DNA of 64,000 nucleotides, taken from NCBI RefSeq assembly GCF_008974265.1, contig NZ_BKZW01000001.1, positions 3,224,001 through 3,288,000 of the forward strand, read 5' to 3'. The position numbers and the translations under genes are program-made. Below the pieces are notes generated by a model. The model searched no databases. It was given only the letters and a program-made list of their open reading frames with translations, and was not told where the DNA came from. This document shows, piece by piece, positions 55,982 to 64,000 of the stretch. Positions within the stretch are counted from its first letter, which is position 1, and each line of letters opens with the position of its first letter. Source of the stretch: Dictyobacter vulcani (GTDB taxonomy: Bacteria > Chloroflexota > Ktedonobacteria > Ktedonobacterales > Ktedonobacteraceae).

Positions 55982-57454
55982 ATGCCAATTTTGGACCTGC
56001 CAACTTTAGCGCAAAAACGCCATGTGTCCTCCTCGTTTGGGGATACATGGCGTTTTCCCTTACTCTGTTTTCTGCTGCTGGTGGCGATCGGCTATAGCGT
56101 CTTTCTGGCTATCCAGGCACCGCCACCAGATGTGGATGCCAATCAGTTTGTCGTCTTCTGGCTATTGGGCTTTCTGCCCTATCTGGCTGCCTGTCTCTTG
56201 ATCCTGACCACACGGGCCCCGGTAGGACGTCGGCGCTGGCGTGAATTGGCGCTGATCCTGGTGGGGGCGCTGGTCCTGCGTGCCCAACTGGTCTTTTTAG
56301 ATCCGAACCTCTCACACGACTCCTGGCGCTACCTATGGGATGCCCGTGTGACCCTCAACGGCTTTAGTCCTTATGTGTATCCACCGGGTCATCCGCTGCT
56401 GGTGCATTTACGTGACTTCCTCTATGCAAATAGCCGTTTCCGCAACGTCCCCACGATCTATCCACCGGCGGCCCAGGGCTTCTACCTCTTGAGCTATCTG
56501 CTCTCACCGGAAAACCTGGTCTTCTTGAAATGCCTGTTTATCGGCTGTGAACTGGTCACGACGGCGACCCTGGCAGTACTACTGAGTCGCAAAGGACTGG
56601 ATCCCGCGCGCTGTGTGATCTATGCCTGGTGTCCTTTACCAATCATCGAGTTTGCGATTCAAGGCCACGTTGACGCTTTAATGATCACTTTTATTCTGTT
56701 AATTATGCTCTGCGCGCAAAGCTCGCGCCGTGGAGCCCGCGTACTGACAGGATTCCTGCTGGCGATTGCGACGCTGATCAAGCTGTATCCACTGCTCTTA
56801 CTGGTTGTAGTCTGGCGTGGGAAACGCGACTGGGCCCTGCTGCTGACCTGTCTGGTCACGATTGTTCTCGCCTATGTTCCCTACCTGATCCTGGGAAATG
56901 GACAGATCTTTGGCTTTTTCGCCAGCTATGCCAGCGAACAAGGCTCGATGAATGGTGGTCCGCTGGCTCTCTTCCTGCACTGGATAAGTATGCAAACAGG
57001 ACTACCCCTGCCGGTGACCTATGTGGTAGACCTACTGCTGGTCGGTTCTCTGTCCTTGTGGGTCTGGCTCAGACGCTTGAAAGAGCGCATTTCGATCGAG
57101 GCGGCGGCCTTGCTCATGATCGGAGTGACTTTTCTGATCTCGACGCATGTTTTTCCCTGGTATGTTGCCGCCTTGCTACCCTTCGTCGCGCTCCTGATCG
57201 ATGTACCCTGGTCGCGTGGGGGTGGCTGGAATAGTTGGGGATTAGCCATGATCGGGCTCTGGTATTTTTGCGGTGCTAGCATCCTTGGCTACTTTCTCAG
57301 CAGTACACTTGACTGGACCTGGTACTACGTGAGCGTTTACTATGTGACGCTGATCATTTTGGGATTGGCCTGGCTGGTAAACTATGTCCTACCGCGGTGG
57401 CCCAGACGGCTAAAAAACCATGATCAAGATACCGAACAACCCCTGGCAGGATAA
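55982..57454 (+). CDS. Polytopic membrane glycosyltransferase (GT87/DUF2029-like)
   Basis: Integral membrane protein of 490 residues with about eleven hydrophobic segments. The acidic first loop HDSWRYLWDARVTLNGFSPY and the TIYPPAAQGFYLLSYLL segment follow the GT-C mannosyltransferase pattern (GT87, including PimE-like enzymes). It uses polyprenyl-phosphate sugar, which the GT2 enzyme upstream could make. The four genes GT2, DUF2064, radical SAM and GT-C form one translationally coupled unit building a cell-surface glycan or glycolipid. Confidence 0.82.
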   Translation: MPILDLPTLAQKRHVSSSFGDTWRFPLLCFLLLVAIGYSVFLAIQAPPPDVDANQFVVFWLLGFLPYLAACLLILTTRAPVGRRRWRELALILVGALVLRAQLVFLDPNLSHDSWRYLWDARVTLNGFSPYVYPPGHPLLVHLRDFLYANSRFRNVPTIYPPAAQGFYLLSYLLSPENLVFLKCLFIGCELVTTATLAVLLSRKGLDPARCVIYAWCPLPIIEFAIQGHVDALMITFILLIMLCAQSSRRGARVLTGFLLAIATLIKLYPLLLLVVVWRGKRDWALLLTCLVTIVLAYVPYLILGNGQIFGFFASYASEQGSMNGGPLALFLHWISMQTGLPLPVTYVVDLLLVGSLSLWVWLRRLKERISIEAAALLMIGVTFLISTHVFPWYVAALLPFVALLIDVPWSRGGGWNSWGLAMIGLWYFCGASILGYFLSSTLDWTWYYVSVYYVTLIILGLAWLVNYVLPRWPRRLKNHDQDTEQPLAG

Positions 57455-57459
57455 AGCGA

Positions 57460-57790
57460 TCGTAGTGGCAAAGAAATCGAGGGCAAGCCTTGAACCTACG
57501 TGTTATGTTTGTTGATGCGTGATCGTGGTGGCAAGGAAATCGAGAAATATTATATGTCTTATGCGTCTTAAGTTCTTATTCTTAAGTTGTGTTAGATGTT
57601 TTTTATGTTTTTAAACGTATAAAGAAACATGGCGCGTAGGTTCGACCCTTGCGGTCGATTGGTTCCCTCACGATATCCTCGCTTGACCACGAGCAAACCG
57701 TGTCGTGTTTGGGTGTTGCGTGATCGTGAAGGGAAGGAAATCGAGGACAAGCCTCGAACCTACGTGTCATGTTTGTTGATGCGTTATGAT
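57460..57790. repeat. Complex repeat region with direct and inverted copies
   Basis: Contains two copies of AACCTACGTGTTATGTTTGT/AACCTACGTGTCATGTTTGT followed by TGATGCG (near 57491 and 57759), three copies of a GGCAAAGAAATCGAG-like string (GAAATCGAG at 57471, 57536 and 57738), and an imperfect inverted pair of about 40 bp (57633-57673 and 57722-57764). No credible gene. Confidence 0.7.
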
Positions 57791-57902
57791 GTAAAAATCG
57801 AGGGGATGTGGACGTGACATAGTTGAACGCTGTAATTGCGCAGCGATAGGTCTCAGGGTGGGGGAGTTTGCTGCCTTCACATGTACAGAAAGAAAGTGGA
57901 TT

Positions 57903-59540
57903 ATGGCTGATATAAAGTCAACACCGAGAAGGCAGGGAATGCCGGCAACTCCGCCTGGATCTGGAGGCTTCTCGAAAACGCGGACAGTGTTGCTGTCCGC
58001 CGGGTGGGCACTGGTGGCTGGTCTGGCTGCCAGTCTGTGTGCCACGTTAGTGATGGGCCTGTTGCGTTTGCTGGCTGGTATACCGACTCCGGTAGAGCTG
58101 TTTGGCGATTTTGTGCTCAAGCATATCGATGTCGGGACGTTTATTCGTTTGCTGAAGCTGACCAATAATTCAAAAGCGGTCCCGCTGGGACAGGCCTTGC
58201 TGGGCATGATCGCGATTGGGACGGTGTTGGGCTGGCTGTATGCGCTATTAGTGCGGATCAAGTTGCCTGCCCGTGGCTATCGGCCTGGTCGGTGGGAATG
58301 GGTGGTTGGATTGGCTTTTGCTCTGGCGATGGCCCTGGTCGCGACAATCCTCTTCTGGAATGAGACCCCACAGAACTTTATGGGCTGGCCTTATACCCCT
58401 GCGCGTGTGTTAACTATCCTGGCCTTATTGCTGGATTTTGTTGTCTATGGTCTGGTGCTGTGTCTGGGATATCGGTTTTTATTACCGAAGCAGCCAGAAG
58501 CCACGACGGATATGGCGGTGGCACAGCGGCGTCAACTGCTGGCCCGTGGTGGTGTGGTCGCGCTGGGAGTGGGTGCTGGCCTGGGCACATTTGGGGCGAT
58601 CCAGAAATATCTGAGTGATTATACTGTCTATGATGGTATGAAAACGGCGTTCCCCAAGCATATCGTGCACCCGATCACTCCCAATAATGAGCATTATGTG
58701 GTGACCCAGAATCCTGTTGATCCGGATCCTGATATTGCCCTCTGGCGACTGGAATTGACGGGTCTGCTGAATAAGCCGGGTAGCTATACGTATGATGAGC
58801 TACAGAAACTGCCATCAATTTCGCGTGCGATTACGCTGGAATGTATTGCCAATGGTGAAAATGATCACCTGATCGGTAATGCGATCTGGCATGGGGTGCC
58901 ACTGCGTACGCTGGTTGAGCAGCACGGGGGAGCGCAAGCTGATGCGCGCTATATCGCCTTTTATTGTATTGATGGCTTCAACACGACCCTGCCCCTCAAA
59001 GAGGTACTGGAGGCCGATCCTTTATTGGCCTGGAATATGAATGGTGAGGTTTTACCCAGACGGCATGGTTATCCCCTGCGCATCCTGATCCCGGGACGCT
59101 ATGGAGAGGAGAATCCCAAGTGGCTGACACGGATCGACTTTAGTCCTGATTTTGTGAATGGACTCTATTCCGCTCAGGGCTGGTACAATGGCATCCTGCA
59201 TACGATGAGCCGCATCGACCTGCCTTATCAGGATCTGGTGATTCGAGCCGGTGATGTTGTACCTATGACGGGCATTGCCTTTGCGGGCAACCGTGGTATC
59301 AAGCGTGTGGAGGTCAGTACCGATGCTGGCAATACCTGGAAGGATACGACGCTGGAGCCTGCTACCTCAAAGGATAGCTGGGTGTTCTGGAAATCAAGCT
59401 GGCAACCTATCCATGCGGGAGACTACACGCTGATGGTTCGTGCCACGGATGGCACCGGAGAAGTCCAGACCACACGCCGTCAGGGAACAGTCCCGAATGG
59501 CGCGACCGGCTTTGCCAGGGTCAAGATCACCGTCCATTAG
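57903..59540 (+). CDS. Membrane-anchored YedY/sulfite-oxidase-type molybdoenzyme
   Basis: Protein of 545 residues. Four transmembrane segments occupy about residues 20-195, followed by an internal twin-arginine-like segment and fifth helix (RRQLLARGGVVALGVGAGLG). The SUOX-fold molybdopterin domain (about 245-440) has Mo-ligand Cys near residue 314 (TLECIANGENDHLIG) and PLRILIPGRYGEENPKWL. A dimerisation domain follows (VPMTGIAFAGNRGIKRVEVS). The catalytic domain should face outward. It likely uses Mo-molybdopterin to reduce or oxidise an S- or N-oxide-type substrate. mobA lies 2.8 kb downstream. The start at 57903 is by family fit. Confidence 0.87.
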   Translation: MADIKSTPRRQGMPATPPGSGGFSKTRTVLLSAGWALVAGLAASLCATLVMGLLRLLAGIPTPVELFGDFVLKHIDVGTFIRLLKLTNNSKAVPLGQALLGMIAIGTVLGWLYALLVRIKLPARGYRPGRWEWVVGLAFALAMALVATILFWNETPQNFMGWPYTPARVLTILALLLDFVVYGLVLCLGYRFLLPKQPEATTDMAVAQRRQLLARGGVVALGVGAGLGTFGAIQKYLSDYTVYDGMKTAFPKHIVHPITPNNEHYVVTQNPVDPDPDIALWRLELTGLLNKPGSYTYDELQKLPSISRAITLECIANGENDHLIGNAIWHGVPLRTLVEQHGGAQADARYIAFYCIDGFNTTLPLKEVLEADPLLAWNMNGEVLPRRHGYPLRILIPGRYGEENPKWLTRIDFSPDFVNGLYSAQGWYNGILHTMSRIDLPYQDLVIRAGDVVPMTGIAFAGNRGIKRVEVSTDAGNTWKDTTLEPATSKDSWVFWKSSWQPIHAGDYTLMVRATDGTGEVQTTRRQGTVPNGATGFARVKITVH

Positions 59541-59562
59541 ACGCACACAATAGCATAATAAT

Positions 59563-59600
59563 AAAGACCGCCCAGCCTGGATTGAGGTTGGGCGGTCTTT
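59563..59600. terminator. Bidirectional terminator
   Basis: AAAGACCGCCCA pairs with TGGGCGGTCTTT (59563-59574 with 59589-59600); T runs exit on both strands, between convergent genes. Confidence 0.9.
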
Positions 59601-59619
59601 GTGGTTTGTGTTGCGCTGC

Positions 59620-60366
59620 TTATTTGATATCCAGGATCTGACGGATCTGGTGCAGGTCTTTGGTGGCTTTCTGCAGGTTAGTATGGATCAAGCGCTCGGT
59701 CTGTTCCACATTGGTTTTATTGGTGGTATAGGTGGCACGCTGGGTGTTAAAGGCTTCAGCGGTCAGCTTTGGTAACGTGGTTTGAACGGTATCGATTTTG
59801 CCTTCAATGGATGAGAGGTCACTTTTATAGTCGGAGAAGAGAGGATTCAATTTAGCTTTCTGAGCAGCGGAGGCTTTGTCGATCAGGGATTCCACATTTG
59901 GTTTGACATCAACCAGTTTGTCGCGCACAGCGATTTCAGCGTCCAGGTGGAGGATGCGATAGTCACGAGGGACGACGACCGCGAAAATGCGATGCTGATA
60001 CATGTCCTTCACATCTTCACGCGCAGCTTTAGCGGTGGTTTCTGCATCGAGCCTGGTCTTCAGATTTGTCAAAATAGTCAGGTGGTTTTTGACATCGGCC
60101 GTAAGATTGGTGGCCTGTGTATCGGTGATATGCTTTTTGCTCAGCACATCAGAGATTTTGGTGTTCAGGGTATTCAATGCATTCTCGCGGTTAGTGATTT
60201 CCTTATCACCAAAGGCGATTACACATTTGACATCTTTAGCGTCGCATTTGGTCGTGGCAGCTTGAGCGACAGGTGCCTGGAAGAGAGCCAGACCCAGGGT
60301 GGCGGTCATGGCGCTGGCGATGGCGAGTTTAGAGAGGTGTTTGCTTACATTTAGCATTTTCAACAT
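59620..60366 (-). CDS. Secreted helical protein of unknown function
   Basis: Exported protein of 248 residues. A signal peptide (LAIASAMTATLGLALFQAPV, cleavage after AQA) is followed by one Cys pair (KCDAKDVKC) and a long helical body rich in Lys, Asp, Thr and Leu, likely coiled-coil, in the style of extracytoplasmic bundle proteins. It lies 75 bases downstream of a lipoprotein gene on the same strand, so the two may form an envelope pair. I do not recognise it. Confidence 0.65.
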   Translation of the reverse strand: MLKMLNVSKHLSKLAIASAMTATLGLALFQAPVAQAATTKCDAKDVKCVIAFGDKEITNRENALNTLNTKISDVLSKKHITDTQATNLTADVKNHLTILTNLKTRLDAETTAKAAREDVKDMYQHRIFAVVVPRDYRILHLDAEIAVRDKLVDVKPNVESLIDKASAAQKAKLNPLFSDYKSDLSSIEGKIDTVQTTLPKLTAEAFNTQRATYTTNKTNVEQTERLIHTNLQKATKDLHQIRQILDIK

Positions 60367-60441
60367 GGTTCAAACTCTTTCTTTCTTCAAAAATGTATGC
60401 GCATGATTCTGGCGCTAGCGGGTTAAAAGGTTGTGCCGGAT

Positions 60442-60756
60442 CTAAGGATTCTGGTCATTCTCTGAATTTTGCTGACCTGCGGTATCTGCATCCTTTTTCG
60501 TGGTATCCAGGGTCGTGCTTGCATCCTGAAGTTGTTGATCAATATTCTTGATTTTCGCAGCACTTGCAGTCGGAGAATCAGTTGTTGGCGCACTGCTGGT
60601 GTCGCTGCTGGTGGTTGTCGCAGGCGTTTGTGCGCTATTGGCAGTATTGCTCGTTGAGCCAGATGTGCCGCCGCAGGCTGCCAGGGCGAGCGTGCAGATT
60701 AATAGCAAACTTGCCAGCACTACAGCAGCAGCTTTACGATAATTACGATGGACCAT
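60442..60756 (-). CDS. Small lipoprotein
   Basis: Protein of 104 residues with a lipoprotein signal (VVLASLLLICTLALAAC, lipobox LAAC), then a Ser/Thr/Ala-rich spacer and a short Gln/Asp-rich helix. Lipidation at the Cys would anchor it on the outer membrane face. The start at 60756 is preceded by AAGGAAG; the longer frame from 60837 is not needed. It leads the operon with the secreted helical protein. Confidence 0.72.
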   Translation of the reverse strand: MVHRNYRKAAAVVLASLLLICTLALAACGGTSGSTSNTANSAQTPATTTSSDTSSAPTTDSPTASAAKIKNIDQQLQDASTTLDTTKKDADTAGQQNSENDQNP

Positions 60757-61177
60757 ATATACTTCCTTATCCTCAAAGTATTTTGTTCTGGTATACCAGG
60801 TTCTGTGTAAAGACAATAGTGATTGAATACTATTCATTGTTTTGATGTTTGCCTCATCACAGATCTTCTATGTCCTATATTAATACTGAAAAGTTAAGTT
60901 TTCCTCAAGCAACCATAAAGGTTTGCTCTATATTTTTGAGATGTCTTGTCAACGTACCAGAAAAGCGGAATGGAATATTCACCGCGTCAACACATCGTTT
61001 GTACGTGTGAGCACGGAAATAAGTGGGTGCCGGTTGAGATCAGGTTAAGATATTGGAAAAGAAACAAGAAAATCTTCCTACTTTGTTGATATGATGAGCG
61101 TGAATATAGAAATGATCCGCTAGAATGCTAGAGAGGAGCCGAAGTTCTGTTCCTTTTTGAGAAGGAGTGTAGAGGAT
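60757..61177. other. Divergent promoter spacer
   Basis: No credible gene. It lies between the lipoprotein gene (minus) and the 61178 gene (plus). Confidence 0.4.
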
Positions 61178-61513
61178 ATGTCAAAGCAGTTTAAGGTTGC
61201 TATCATCTCATTGGTAACGGTCGGAATCACCCTGGTGGTGGTCGCTTTTTTTGTGGGTCAATCATATTATAATGCCGCTTCTAAACCGATCTCGGTCCAG
61301 GCGGCCGCTACTATGCAGGCAGCCGCGGTGACACCTGCTGTGGTACCAATGGCACCAGCTAAAGGAGCCAACCCGCAGGCGGGGAACAATACTGGAAACC
61401 AACAGCAGCCACAGACACAGGGACAACAGCCACAGGCACCAGCCAATCCACCACAGTGTTCTTGCCAGAAGGTTCTTCCTGCTGTAGTGAATGTTCATCC
61501 CAAACACTGGTAA
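61178..61513 (+). CDS. Small secreted or membrane-anchored Pro/Gln-rich protein
   Basis: Protein of 111 residues. An N-terminal hydrophobic helix (AIISLVTVGITLVVVAFFVG) works as an anchor or signal. The rest is Ala/Pro/Gln/Asn-rich and disordered, ending in CSCQ and a His-Lys-His tail. The start at 61178 follows AAGGAG. Function unknown; it resembles linker-type envelope proteins. Confidence 0.6.
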   Translation: MSKQFKVAIISLVTVGITLVVVAFFVGQSYYNAASKPISVQAAATMQAAAVTPAVVPMAPAKGANPQAGNNTGNQQQPQTQGQQPQAPANPPQCSCQKVLPAVVNVHPKHW

Positions 61514-61556
61514 AACAGGATTACGTTATTTTCCAGTCGTGGGTTGGGTGTATGCT

Positions 61557-61697
61557 AGTTATAGAGGGGATCATAGTACGCTCTTTGTCTGATGCCCTGT
61601 TGTGGTGGCGTTCAATGACGTTGATGCGGAGAGATACCTGTGTGTGCGCTTCATATACAGGCGTATTACTATTTAAGTAAACAGGCCCTCTATAACT
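61557..61697. repeat. 141-bp interval bounded by 12-bp inverted repeats
   Basis: AGTTATAGAGGG at 61557-61568 has its exact inverse at 61686-61697. No gene between. May be a small foldback or chance. Confidence 0.4.
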
Positions 61698-61811
61698 GTA
61701 GGCATAATTCGTGTATTTCAACGGTTGCTGGCTCTAGACGCGTGCTCTTATCCATGCTATCATGGTTGGCAATCGTACTGTGTGGATACCTGAAGAAGGG
61801 AGTTGTGCTTT

Positions 61812-62282
61812 ATGTTTATGGGCACTAACTTGTTTCGGTGGCTCTTTGAAGATCCAATCATGGCTGGATCAAATGGAAATCTGCCTGCGGCAGAGACCTT
61901 TCATTTCTTATGGCCCTGGCTTATTTTTTGTCTGGCCGGGTTGCTCATCACGTTCTATTATTCGGTCGAGGGTCGTAAGCGCTTTGTGCGTACTAAACCG
62001 CTCCTCAAATACATGTATGATCGCTACCTGGGTTGGTTCGCGGTAATCTGCTTTATCGGACTGCCGTTGATCGGAGCGCGGGTGCTGCTGGATGGTTATT
62101 TCTTTTCCTGGCGTATCTGGCGCTATCTCTGGCTGCTCTCCTTGCTTGTCTGGGCTGTGACCTGGATTGTCTATCTGGTGCGCAAATATCCAGCTGAGCG
62201 TGCCAACTATGAGGCATATCAACGCAGACAGCAATATATTCCTAAAGGCAACAAACGCAAAGTGCGTCCGGCATCGCGCTAG
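61812..62282 (+). CDS. Small polytopic membrane protein
   Basis: Protein of 156 residues with three hydrophobic segments (FHFLWPWLIFCLAGLLITFY; WFAVICFIGLPLIGARVLL; YLWLLSLLVWAVTWIVYLV) and a basic C-terminus (RRQQYIPKGNKRKVRPASR). The start at 61812 fits AAGGGAG 11 bases upstream; TTG 61803 is too close to it. No family recognised. It lies just upstream of mobA (27 bases between) and may be co-transcribed. Confidence 0.68.
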   Translation: MFMGTNLFRWLFEDPIMAGSNGNLPAAETFHFLWPWLIFCLAGLLITFYYSVEGRKRFVRTKPLLKYMYDRYLGWFAVICFIGLPLIGARVLLDGYFFSWRIWRYLWLLSLLVWAVTWIVYLVRKYPAERANYEAYQRRQQYIPKGNKRKVRPASR

Positions 62283-62309
62283 TTCTGGTACCTCTCTTTG
62301 ACGGGTAGG

Positions 62310-62927
62310 ATGTCTTACACGCTATTGAATGAAACTACAGGAATTATTCTTGCCGGGGGGCAGAGTTCCCGCATGGGACGTGATAAAGCGCTTCTGCCCC
62401 TGCCTGGCGAGCAACGTCTGACCTTTGTCTCGCATCTGGCAACCTTACTCTCCTCTACGTGCCAGGATGTGCTGCTGGTCGCACGCGATCAGGATCAGGC
62501 GAATCTCTATCTCCCCTATCTCCCTTCCTCTGTACATCTGATTACCGATGCTACTCCCCACATAGGTCCCCTGATGGGACTCTACAGCGGCTTGCGCGCT
62601 ATGACTACTGCCTATGCGGTCGTGACGGCGGTAGATATGCCGTTTGTCCAGCCTGCCCTGTTGGAGTTGCTGGTAGCGCAGGCGCGGGCTGACACGATTA
62701 TTATGCCGATGGTGGGCGGAGTTCCGCAGGTGCTATTGGCGCTCTATCCCCGGAGCGTCTTGCCGCTGATTGAGCAGCGCCTACAGGAGGGACGGCGCGA
62801 CCCACGCTCGCTGCTGCAACTGGCGCAAGTCCTGCCCCTTGAAGAAGCGCAACTGCGAACCGTAGATCCACAATTGCGCTCGTTCGTGAACGTGAATACG
62901 CCCGAAGAATTATCATTCTATACTTGA
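62310..62927 (+). CDS. mobA: Molybdenum cofactor guanylyltransferase MobA
   Basis: Adds GMP to molybdopterin to give MGD, or a related nucleotide transfer. Residues 11-29 hold the signature GIILAGGQSSRMGRDKALL. The second motif is IGPLMGLYSGLRA and the metal-binding Asp lies in VVTAVDMPFVQP. It ends with the usual VNVNTPEEL. The start at 62310 gives the family length; an in-frame TTG at 62298 is an alternative. The molybdoenzyme at 57903 is a possible client, although SUOX-type enzymes use unmodified cofactor, so MobA more likely serves enzymes elsewhere. Confidence 0.92.
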   Translation: MSYTLLNETTGIILAGGQSSRMGRDKALLPLPGEQRLTFVSHLATLLSSTCQDVLLVARDQDQANLYLPYLPSSVHLITDATPHIGPLMGLYSGLRAMTTAYAVVTAVDMPFVQPALLELLVAQARADTIIMPMVGGVPQVLLALYPRSVLPLIEQRLQEGRRDPRSLLQLAQVLPLEEAQLRTVDPQLRSFVNVNTPEELSFYT

Positions 62928-62936
62928 TAATTAAGG

Positions 62937-64000
62937 CTATACCTGTTGTTGGATGCGTCGCCAGCGGCGTTGGGCCATGGCTTTGAGGTCGTCTTCGAAG
63001 CCTCGTAGGGTGAGCCATTCGCGGCAGGCTCCGGTGACGACGATGTCGGCTTCACGGAGTTGTGCGAGGTTGGCGGCTCCGCTGAGCTGCATGGCGACTT
63101 TGAGCTGTGCGACTGTGCTCTCGATGACTTCACAGACCTTTTCATAGCTTTGACTGGCGGCCTTTAGGAGCGGGAAGCCGATGCCAACCAGGGTCGCACC
63201 TAGCGAGAGGGCCCGCGCGGCATCGAGTCCGGTGCGGATGCCACCGGTGGAGATCAGTGGTAGGCGGGCGGTGGTGGCCTCAACCAGCGAGATCGGTGTC
63301 GGGATACCCCAGTCCCGGTAGAGTAGTCCGATGTTCATGGTGCGCTCATCACCACGCGACTCGGAGCGCGCGGCCTCCATGGCTGACATACTACTGCCAC
63401 CGGCACCACCAACATCGATGGCTGAGACGCCACAGGAACGTAAAAGCAGCGCCTGTTCGCGACTGACTCCGGCACCGGTCTCCTTGGCGATCACGGGCCG
63501 TTCTACCTGCTGTACCAGCTGTTTGAGTGCTGCGGCTTCGCCAAAGGCATTACGATCACCCTCTGGTTGCGCGGCCTCCTGTAAGCTGTTCATATGGACC
63601 GCCAGGGCGTTGGCACCGATCATCTGAATGGCGCGCTGGACCTGTTCGAGGGTGAATGGAGTATGCCCGGCCTGCTGGATCAACTGTGGCGCACCAATGT
63701 TGGCGATCAGAAACGCGTTGGGGGCCGACTCGCGGGTCACCGTATAGCTGGCGGCCAGGGCGGGATTAAGAATGGCGGCGCGCTGACTTCCTACACCCAG
63801 GGCCAATCCATAGTGCTCGGCGGCTCGGGCCAGATTGCGATTAATATTCAGTACATCAGGATGGCCGCCCGTGAGTGAGGACATAAAAATGGGATAGCGC
63901 AGGGTGTGTCCCAGGAAGGTGGTGCTGAGATCAATCGTATCTAGATCTACCTCTGGGAGAGCCTGGTGTACAAACTGGATATCGCTCCAGTTGGCGCGCT
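62937..64000 (-). CDS. fni: Type 2 isopentenyl-diphosphate isomerase, 5' end outside the window
   Basis: FMN- and NADPH-dependent isomerase interconverting IPP and DMAPP for isoprenoid synthesis. The frame stays open past 63884 to the window edge; the edge codons read DIQFVHQALPEVDLDTIDLS, the known N-terminal motif. Core motifs are MSSLTGG, AVHMNSLQEAAQPEGDRNA, VIAKETGAGVSREQA, DVGGAGG and STGGIRTGLDAARAL. The N-terminal 20-30 residues are missing. It converges on mobA with 9 bases between stops. Type 2 enzymes are common in Chloroflexota-like bacteria. Confidence 0.94.
   Translation of the reverse strand, partial: RANWSDIQFVHQALPEVDLDTIDLSTTFLGHTLRYPIFMSSLTGGHPDVLNINRNLARAAEHYGLALGVGSQRAAILNPALAASYTVTRESAPNAFLIANIGAPQLIQQAGHTPFTLEQVQRAIQMIGANALAVHMNSLQEAAQPEGDRNAFGEAAALKQLVQQVERPVIAKETGAGVSREQALLLRSCGVSAIDVGGAGGSSMSAMEAARSESRGDERTMNIGLLYRDWGIPTPISLVEATTARLPLISTGGIRTGLDAARALSLGATLVGIGFPLLKAASQSYEKVCEVIESTVAQLKVAMQLSGAANLAQLREADIVVTGACREWLTLRGFEDDLKAMAQRRWRRIQQQV

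Overview
This 64 kb window looks like chromosomal DNA of a Ktedonobacteria-type Chloroflexota. That is an inference from gene content and style: an oversized SecA, an actinobacterial-type inositol-phosphate synthase, type 2 IPP isomerase, T-box control of thrS, two PPK2 kinases, large hybrid sensor proteins, many foldback repeats and an IS4 element. No rRNA, tRNA or CRISPR array was seen.

Layout. 0-7 kb: the end of a sigma-28 (FliA/WhiG) gene, a FlgM-like anti-sigma factor and csrA; then ino1, the sulfate-activation pair cysC-sat and a nucleotide-sugar epimerase. 6.3-16 kb: two poorly known proteins (one with a degenerate GGDEF plus an MshEN domain), then secA, malate synthase and thrS with its T-box leader. 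16-19 kb: three related secreted proteins with Asn/His-rich tails. 19-26 kb: a tandem nitrilase, a large sensor histidine kinase and a frameshifted class II photolyase. 26.7-32.6 kb: a decaying accessory stretch with a Clp ATPase ruin, a CHAT protein with a broken end, a complete IS4 element with 9-bp target duplication, and a frameshifted DUF4097 protein. 33.8-38 kb: an ECF sigma factor with its probable membrane anti-sigma, PPK2, and a Y-family polymerase lacking its catalytic acids. 38.8-42.2 kb: an operon of YcaQ-type DNA glycosylase, ClbS/DfsB-like protein and isochorismatase-like hydrolase, divergent from a WYL regulator; I read it as a possible genotoxin-resistance module. 42-46.4 kb: a frameshifted ornithine cyclodeaminase-type gene, a small MITE with 8-bp target duplication, a second PPK2, and an operon of an HD hydrolase plus two membrane proteins that together look like a Cas4 nuclease split in two. 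46.6-53 kb: dipeptide epimerase, pentapeptide-repeat protein, ammonium transporter, DUF1611 protein and a LURP-one-like protein. 53-57.5 kb: a tightly coupled operon of glycosyltransferases and a radical SAM enzyme. 57.9-64 kb: a membrane-anchored molybdoenzyme, secreted and lipoprotein genes, mobA and the C-terminal part of type 2 IPP isomerase.

Two patterns cut across the window. First, several otherwise healthy genes are broken by what looks like one missing base (photolyase, CHAT, DUF4097, the LOR/SDH gene). These may be real or sequencing error, but the Clp region is too damaged to be error alone. Second, several foldback elements sit directly at the 3' ends of genes.
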